From NCBI GenBank assembly GCA_016278265.1, contig JADQCE010000001.1:620001-684000 (forward strand): DNA of 64,000 bases, written 5' to 3'. Below the pieces are notes generated by a model, which saw nothing but the letters and a program-made list of their open reading frames with translations, ran no database searches and had not been told where the DNA came from. Positions 58,901 through 64,000 of the stretch are shown here, piece by piece (positions within the stretch are counted from its first letter, which is position 1; every line of letters starts with the position of its first letter). The position numbers and the translations under genes were made by a program. The DNA is from Halothiobacillus sp. (lineage in GTDB: Bacteria > Pseudomonadota > Gammaproteobacteria > Halothiobacillales > Halothiobacillaceae).

Positions 58901-60337
58901 ATGACACTCGCCTCACTGAACCTGCAACCGGTCCTGCCCGAAATCGTCCTCGCGGCGATGGCCTGTCTGATCCTGCTCGTCGATCCGTTCCTGCCCAAGC
59001 GGGGGCCGACGGTGAGCTTCGTGCTCTCCATCCTCACCCTGGTCGCGCTGTTCGTGATCACGCTGATGCAGATGGATGACCATGTGCGCATGAGCTTCGG
59101 CGACATGGTGGTCAACGATCCCATGGCCGACCTGATGAAGCTGGTGGTCTACGTGCTGGTCGCGGCGGTGTTCGTCATCTCGCGCACCTACCTGCGCCAG
59201 CGCGGCATCGACAAGGGCGAGTACTACATGCTCGGCTTGTTCGGCGTGCTGGGGATGATGATCACCATCTCGTCGAACCACCTGTTGTTGCTCTATCTCG
59301 GCCTCGAGCTGATGTCCCTGGCCCTGTACGCCATGACCGCCTTCAAACGTGATGACGGCCGGGCCTCCGAGGCCGCCATGAAGTACTTCGTGCTCGGCGC
59401 GCTGGCCTCGGGCATCCTGCTCTACGGCATGTCGCTGCTCTACGGCGTCACCGGTGAACTCACCCTGACCGCCATCGCCGACACTATCGCCGGCGGCGAG
59501 GACTCGATGGCACTGAAGGCCGCCGTGGTGCTGATCGTGGTCGGTGCCGTGTTCAAGATGGGTATCGCCCCGTTCCACATGTGGTTGCCCGATGTCTACG
59601 AGGGTGCGCCCACGGCAGTGACGCTGTTCCTCGCCGCCGCACCGAAGGTCGCCGCATTGGCCCTGGTGATGCGCCTCTTGGTGGATGGCATGGGGCCGCT
59701 ATTCTATGACTGGCAGCCGATGCTGATCGTGGTGGCGATGCTGTCGATGGCGATCGGCAACGTGGTCGCCATCGCGCAGACCAGCTTCAAGCGCATGCTG
59801 ACCTACTCGACCATTGGTCACGTCGGTTTCATCCTGCTGGGCGTGCTGGCCGGCACCAACGAGGGGTACGCCGCCGCGTTGTTCTACACCATCGCCTATG
59901 CGGTGATGACCATCGGTGGCTTCGGCATCATCCTGCTGCTGGCACGCCAGGGCTTTGAGGCCGAGAGCATGGATGACCTCAAGGGGCTGAACGATCGCAG
60001 TCCGGTGATGGCATTCGTCTTCCTGTTGCTGATGTTCTCGATGGCCGGCATCCCGTTCACCTTCGGCTTCTGGGCGAAGCTGGCCGTGCTGCAGTCGATC
60101 GTGGGCGTCGGGTTGTGGTGGCTCGCCACCTTCGCCGTGGTCACGGCGGTGATCGGCGCGTTCTACTACCTGCGCGCGGTCAAGATGGTCTATTTCGACC
60201 AGCCGGAGGACACCAGCCCCATCCAGGCCGACCTCAACGTGCGCGGTGTGCTGGTGCTCAGTGGCGCCTCGATGCTGATCTTCGGCCTGTACCCGACCGG
60301 CCTGACCACACTGACCGCCGGCGCCTTCGGACTTTAG
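58901..60337 (+). CDS. nuoN: NADH-quinone oxidoreductase subunit N
   Basis: 478 residues, antiporter-like subunit with about 14 helices. It has A-P-F-H-M-W-L-P-D-V-Y-E-G-A-P-T-A-V and the lysine-containing F-K-R-M-L-T-Y-S-T-I-G-H. It is the last structural complex I gene, 10 bp after nuoM. Confidence 0.98.
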   Translation: MTLASLNLQPVLPEIVLAAMACLILLVDPFLPKRGPTVSFVLSILTLVALFVITLMQMDDHVRMSFGDMVVNDPMADLMKLVVYVLVAAVFVISRTYLRQRGIDKGEYYMLGLFGVLGMMITISSNHLLLLYLGLELMSLALYAMTAFKRDDGRASEAAMKYFVLGALASGILLYGMSLLYGVTGELTLTAIADTIAGGEDSMALKAAVVLIVVGAVFKMGIAPFHMWLPDVYEGAPTAVTLFLAAAPKVAALALVMRLLVDGMGPLFYDWQPMLIVVAMLSMAIGNVVAIAQTSFKRMLTYSTIGHVGFILLGVLAGTNEGYAAALFYTIAYAVMTIGGFGIILLLARQGFEAESMDDLKGLNDRSPVMAFVFLLLMFSMAGIPFTFGFWAKLAVLQSIVGVGLWWLATFAVVTAVIGAFYYLRAVKMVYFDQPEDTSPIQADLNVRGVLVLSGASMLIFGLYPTGLTTLTAGAFGL

Positions 60338-60374
60338 TCCGACACTCTCACCAAGCCACCGAAACGAGGCCTTC

Positions 60375-60692
60375 ATGATCGCCGACTGGATTATCGTGAG
60401 CTACCTGATCGGCCTGTTCGCCCTGGCGAACCTGCCGTTCATCAACCAACGCCTGTTCCTGGTGATTCCGGTGGCCGAGCCGGGTCGTCAGAAATCGTTC
60501 TGGTGGCGGATCGTCGAATGGCTGGTTTATTTCGTCATCGGTATCGGCACGGGCCTCTACCTCGAATACTCGATCGGTGGCATTGAGCCCAAGGGCTGGG
60601 AGTTCTGGGCGGTATCCGCCTGCATCTTCGCCGTCTTCTCGGTGATCGGCTTTATCTGGCAGTACCAGTTGCGGAAATACCTGCAGGTCTGA
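60375..60692 (+). CDS. DUF2818 membrane protein
   Basis: 105 residues, about three membrane helices: I-I-V-S-Y-L-I-G-L-F-A-L-A-N-L-P-F, then W-L-V-Y-F-V-I-G-I-G, then V-S-A-C-I-F-A-V-F-S-V-I-G-F. It matches the DUF2818 pattern, often found after nuoN in beta- and some gammaproteobacteria. It lies 37 bp after nuoN and before the operon terminator, so it is part of the transcript. An assembly or accessory role for complex I is inference. Confidence 0.87.
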   Translation: MIADWIIVSYLIGLFALANLPFINQRLFLVIPVAEPGRQKSFWWRIVEWLVYFVIGIGTGLYLEYSIGGIEPKGWEFWAVSACIFAVFSVIGFIWQYQLRKYLQV

Positions 60693-60726
60693 CACGGCCT
60701 TCAGCCCACGCGGCGCGTGCAAATGA

Positions 60727-60766
60727 AAAACCGCCAGTTGAGCAAGACTCACTGGCGGTTTTTTCT
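60727..60766 (+). terminator. Strong intrinsic terminator of the nuo operon
   Basis: AACCGCCAGT-T-GAG-CAAGA-CTC-ACTGGCGGTT with an A-run before and TTTTTTCTT after. It stands 35 bp past the DUF2818 stop. Confidence 0.9.
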
Positions 60767-60888
60767 TGTCGGTTTCGTCTGTCGCGTTGCCGCGACGATC
60801 TGAGGGGAATCGCTTGCCCGGTCTTCGCCCCTCCGTTGTCCGCTGCCCTTTGCCTAGGGGGGAAGGGCTGTTTCCTGCTGGACATCAC
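60767..60888. other. Spacer with no feature
   Basis: This stretch between the nuo terminator and the converging Gcr-like gene shows no gene, promoter or repeat that I can support. Confidence 0.5.
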
Positions 60889-62967
60889 TTAACTGGGTGG
60901 GTGGTGTTTTGTCGATGGATCGCTGGGCTCGTCTTGGGTAGGGGGCTCGGTTTTGGTGTTCTCGGACGCCACGTCCGGTTGTTCGTCATGCGACCCGGTG
61001 GGTGGATAGACCAGGCTTGCCGGGCGCTCGCGGATCAATTGCCAGTAGGCCCGCACGAGGTTGCGGGGGCGGGCGATGCGGGTGCCGCGTGCCCGCAGAG
61101 CCACATTGAGCGCCAGGGCGAAGCTCACCGTGAGGTTGACCGCGCCAATCAGCAGCACGAAGCCCAGCATCAGGGCGAACATCAGCGGCCCGGCGAACTC
61201 ATAGGACATCGCGTAGCCCAGATCCGCCGAGGAGAAGGCGACGTGGCGTATGTCGAGCGGCAGGCCGAGCAGGTACCCGACGTAGCCGGTGGTGCCGAGC
61301 ATGACGCCGAAGGCGAAGTTGCTGATCAGGGCGCCGTAATGGCCATCGATGTAGGCCGCCAGACGATGGCGGGCGTCTTGCGGCAGCAACCGTTGCAGCA
61401 GCGGGTGCTCACGCAGTCGCGCCTCAAGGCCCAGGTACGCCGCACGGTTGTCGAAGAACCCCGCGATCAGGCCCGACAGGAACAGCCAGACGCCGGCAAT
61501 GGCGGCATAGAACAGGGCCAGCCCAGTCACAGGGTTGATGCCCTCGAGGATGTAGTCAGCCCGTTCGGGGGTGATCAGCGAGGTGCCCGCCTGCTGCTGC
61601 CAAAACCAGGCGATCAGGAATGCGAGCGAGAGAGCGGCGATGACGTTGCCGGCGATGGCGACGAACTGGGTGCGTCCCACGCGCAGCAGGAGGTCGGCGA
61701 GCTTGCGTGGGTTTGCTCGGCCGTGTTCGCCCAGCTCGACCTGTTCGGCGATGCTCGCGGCCGTCATCGCCGGCTGCTTGGTGGCCACCGTGCCGTGCAG
61801 GATGTGGATCAGGACGAAACCCAGCCCGTAATTGAGACTGACGAGCACGGTTTCGGGCAGGCGCTCGAAGCCGCTCTCGAGGATGTGGATCTTGAGCAGG
61901 GCCATGACGGCGATGACCAGGCCGCCGGCCAGTCCCGAGGCCAGCATGCGGAAATAGGCGGGGCGGTCGCCAGCGATGTAGTGTTCGCCCTTGTCACTGG
62001 CGTTTTCGGTGACGCTGCGCGCCAGTTGGCGCACGCTGCGGCGGATCAGCGGGCGGATGCCGCGACGTTCGGAGCTCGCCTCGACCAGTTCGGTGAACAG
62101 GGCGGTCGCTCGGTCGTTGCACTGCTCGCATGCCTTGGGATCGAGGATGTCGAGCAGTCGTTCGATTCGGGTGATGGTCTGGCCGAGTCGTTCCAGTAGA
62201 TGGGTCAACGAGATGCTGGTGCCTCGCGTGACCGCTCGCCGGTGCAGGCGCTCGACCTCCTCGCTGCATTGTTCGAGCAACACGCGGATGTGGGCGTCGT
62301 CGTGGAAGTCCTCGAGCTTGCCGTCCATCCAGCCGACATAGTCACGCACGTACGCGCCCACCTCTCGCTGCAGCCCGATGAAACTCGAATCGCGGGTGGC
62401 CATGCTCGGGTCGAGGCGCAGGATATCGGGCTCGAATTCCTCGGCCGCGATCCAGATGGCCAGCATCTCGACGGCGTAGAGGGTCTCGCGGGTCAGCCGG
62501 TCCCTGCCTCTCTGGCCCGCCTCGTCAGGTGACCACGGCCAGAGTGTCCGCATCAGCCGCTGCCAGCAGGCGGGCGGCACCTGCGCCACCCACTCGGGGT
62601 CATCCGCCTCGTGGAACGCGAGGTAGAACACGTCACGCACGCTCATCGGGTCGGCAGGCGCGGGATTCAGCCGCTCGTAGACCCGCTGACCCAGCTCGCG
62701 CAGGAAGCCGCGTCGCGAGAACAGGCCCAGTCCGGCCAGGATCTGAAAAAAGCGCGCCTCGTCGAGCCAATCTCCGAGGCGCTCATGGAGGGTCGCCTGC
62801 ACGTTGGGATCTGCCTCGAGCGCCGCCTGCAGTTGCTCGATGCGCTCGATGGCCGCCGAGGCATCCTCGTCCGAGTCGGGGCGCAGCCAGTCGATGATGG
62901 CGACCAGCGTGCCGACCGGATCGTCCGCATGGCGTTCGGTGAGCGTCCGGAGCAGCGGCTGGGGCAT
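60889..62967 (-). CDS. Gcr-like membrane protein (COG4389 'site-specific recombinase' family)
   Basis: A 692-residue protein. The N-terminal half (about 1-330) is soluble and helical. The C-terminal half has about six to eight membrane helices, for example L-V-I-A-V-M-A-L-L-K-I-H-I and Y-A-A-I-A-G-V-W-L-F-L-S-G-L. It resembles the Neisseria Gcr family, named a site-specific recombinase. I see no tyrosine- or serine-recombinase catalytic pattern, and the membrane topology argues against that activity. C-E-Q-C-N-D near residue 265 could bind a metal. The tail is Glu/Pro/Thr-rich. It lies 37 bp after hflD on the same strand. Confidence 0.75.
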   Translation of the reverse strand: MPQPLLRTLTERHADDPVGTLVAIIDWLRPDSDEDASAAIERIEQLQAALEADPNVQATLHERLGDWLDEARFFQILAGLGLFSRRGFLRELGQRVYERLNPAPADPMSVRDVFYLAFHEADDPEWVAQVPPACWQRLMRTLWPWSPDEAGQRGRDRLTRETLYAVEMLAIWIAAEEFEPDILRLDPSMATRDSSFIGLQREVGAYVRDYVGWMDGKLEDFHDDAHIRVLLEQCSEEVERLHRRAVTRGTSISLTHLLERLGQTITRIERLLDILDPKACEQCNDRATALFTELVEASSERRGIRPLIRRSVRQLARSVTENASDKGEHYIAGDRPAYFRMLASGLAGGLVIAVMALLKIHILESGFERLPETVLVSLNYGLGFVLIHILHGTVATKQPAMTAASIAEQVELGEHGRANPRKLADLLLRVGRTQFVAIAGNVIAALSLAFLIAWFWQQQAGTSLITPERADYILEGINPVTGLALFYAAIAGVWLFLSGLIAGFFDNRAAYLGLEARLREHPLLQRLLPQDARHRLAAYIDGHYGALISNFAFGVMLGTTGYVGYLLGLPLDIRHVAFSSADLGYAMSYEFAGPLMFALMLGFVLLIGAVNLTVSFALALNVALRARGTRIARPRNLVRAYWQLIRERPASLVYPPTGSHDEQPDVASENTKTEPPTQDEPSDPSTKHHPPS

Positions 62968-63003
62968 GGGTTGATCCTGTTAAGAAGGGCGGGGCGGTGG
63001 GAT

Positions 63004-63630
63004 TCAGAGGCGCCTAACCATCTCCTCGGCACGAGCCAGGTACTTGCCCCGCTGGAACAGCAGGCGCCAGCGCCGGCCACCCACCTGGTCGAACAGAATG
63101 GTCGCACGCACCCCGGCGAGCAGTAGACCGCGGACAGACGAGGAGATCGCCATGTCCTCGAGGTGATGCTTTTCGCCGTTGATGACGAATTTCTGTGGCA
63201 GGTTGCTCAGGGTGCCGCGGTAGAGGTTGTTCAGATCGGCCATCAGGCCACTGTCGGCACCGTGCTGGTCGAAGGCCGGCTTGAGTTCTTCAAGCCGGCT
63301 GAACACCTTGCCGGCCATTTCGTCATCGCGACGGAAGGCCTTGGTCATGGCGAACAGGGTGACCAGGTAGCGGGTCAACTCGAGATCACGCGGCGCGCGC
63401 GAGTTGCCGGCTAGCATCTCGGTCAGGCGCCTCATGCCAAAGCGTACGCCGGACACGGCGCCGTAGATGCTGGCCGTGTCGGGTGCATCGAAGGCGAACA
63501 GCGAGCCGATGCAGGCGTCGAATGCTTGCTGATCGGCGACGCGGCCCTCGTAGGCGAGCGTCTGGATCAACTGGACGGCCTGGGTCATGCCGGCCATGGC
63601 GATCAATTGGTCGTCGGTGTCTTGTGGCAT
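63004..63630 (-). CDS. hflD: HflD homologue
   Basis: A 208-residue all-helical cytosolic or peripheral membrane protein of the HflD (YcfC) family. Q-A-V-Q-L-I-Q-T-L-A-Y-E-G and R-G-L-L-L-A-G-V-R-A-T-I-L-F-D-Q-V-G-G-R-R-W-R-L-L-F are recognisable. In E. coli HflD affects lysogeny through phage CII and lies next to mnmA, as here (26 bp apart). Confidence 0.93.
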   Translation of the reverse strand: MPQDTDDQLIAMAGMTQAVQLIQTLAYEGRVADQQAFDACIGSLFAFDAPDTASIYGAVSGVRFGMRRLTEMLAGNSRAPRDLELTRYLVTLFAMTKAFRRDDEMAGKVFSRLEELKPAFDQHGADSGLMADLNNLYRGTLSNLPQKFVINGEKHHLEDMAISSSVRGLLLAGVRATILFDQVGGRRWRLLFQRGKYLARAEEMVRRL

Positions 63631-63656
63631 GCGTCCCGCATCGGTTGGGTTGTTGA

Positions 63657-64000
63657 TCAGTCCCGGGGCAGGGCGCGGGTAATCACCGCACCGCCCAGGC
63701 AGATGGAACCATCATAGAACACCACCGATTGGCCGGGGGTGATGGCGCGTTGCGGCTCGGCGAACGTGGCGATCAGGCGATCGCCCGTCTGTTCGATGCT
63801 GACCGCCTGGTCGGGTTGCCGATAGCGGATCTTGGCGGTCAGTGGCCGGTCGGTCGGCGGCGGCTCGATCCAGTGGACCTGCTCGGCCTCCAGGCGGTCG
63901 GCGAACAGGGCCGGGTGGTTCCTCCCCTGGGCGACCAGCAGCGTGTTGGTCTCGAGATCCTTGCCCACCACGTACCACGGCGCATCGCCATGGGTCTTCG
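63657..64000 (-). CDS. mnmA: MnmA, tRNA 2-thiouridylase, C-terminal part (cut by window edge)
   Basis: About 114 residues of the C-terminal beta-barrel domain are present: H-G-D-A-P-W-Y-V-V-G-K-D-L-E-T-N-T-L-L-V-A-Q-G, then A-K-I-R-Y-R-Q-P-D and I-T-P-G-Q-S-V-V-F-Y-D-G-S-I-C-L-G-G-A-V-I. MnmA thiolates U34 of tRNAs using persulfide sulfur. The catalytic N-terminal part lies beyond position 64000. The mnmA-hflD order is a gammaproteobacterial pattern. Confidence 0.95.
   Translation of the reverse strand, partial: KTHGDAPWYVVGKDLETNTLLVAQGRNHPALFADRLEAEQVHWIEPPPTDRPLTAKIRYRQPDQAVSIEQTGDRLIATFAEPQRAITPGQSVVFYDGSICLGGAVITRALPRD

Noticed and set aside
56626-59124. An 832-codon frame antisense to nuoL, nuoM and nuoN
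   Set aside because: It crosses three certain genes and its translation is an Asp/His/Gln/Arg-rich mirror of membrane proteins. It is a shadow frame.

Overview
This 64 kb window reads as chromosome from a GC-rich, chemolithoautotrophic sulfur-oxidising gammaproteobacterium. My best guess is Halothiobacillaceae (Halothiobacillus/Guyparkeria type). That placement is inference. It rests on a dabB-dabA dissolved-inorganic-carbon pump with a divergent LysR gene and DabA metal-ligand spacing close to that of Halothiobacillus, on an alpha-carbonic anhydrase, a cyanase, rhodanese and YeeE/YedE genes, and on a gammaproteobacterial housekeeping order (pyrG-kdsA-eno-ftsB-ispD-ispF, tpiA-secG-tRNA-Leu-nuoA-N). 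Coding density is high. I see no prophage, IS transposase, CRISPR array or rRNA.

Region by region. 1-5.6 kb: a minus-strand set of OsmC-like protein, acyl-CoA-dehydrogenase-like flavoprotein, possible small membrane ORF, rubredoxin-fused NAD(P)H reductase, rhodanese and a GST cut by the window edge; cynS (cyanase) is divergent. The 365 bp between osmC and cynS holds a good -24/-12 (sigma-54) promoter match facing osmC, a weaker one facing cynS, and two identical palindromes midway. 5.6-13.1 kb: an inorganic-carbon island (unknown 125-aa protein, periplasmic alpha-CA, small membrane protein, dabA, dabB, LysR). 13.2-14.7 kb: HDOD-GAF signalling protein. 14.7-21.4 kb: heavy-metal RND efflux operon with His-rich components. 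21.6-29.5 kb: a mixed set (YjdM, phosphoribosyltransferase, lipoproteins, APC permease, MltF, nitroreductase, Hsp15, GST, two YeeE/YedE halves). 29.6-32.5 kb: zapD-minC-minD-minE cell-division genes. 32.9-37.3 kb: metH and a DUF2062 protein. 37.6-45.4 kb: marR, then pyrG, kdsA, eno, ftsB, ispD, ispF, tpiA, secG. 45.4-60.8 kb: tRNA-Leu(GAG) and the complete 14-gene nuo operon ending in a DUF2818 gene and a strong terminator. 60.9-64 kb: Gcr-like membrane protein, hflD and the 3' part of mnmA.

How it fits together: complex I handles quinone-linked electron flow. The DAB pump and alpha-CA serve CO2 fixation. Cyanase and the rhodanese/OsmC/flavoprotein set look like a coordinately controlled response to cyanate or to reactive or reduced sulfur compounds. 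The two least explained signals are that bidirectional control region with its flavin-sulfur cluster, and a family of three long (about 250-270 bp) intergenic elements with inverted-repeat ends at 17.8, 32.6 and 37.3 kb.
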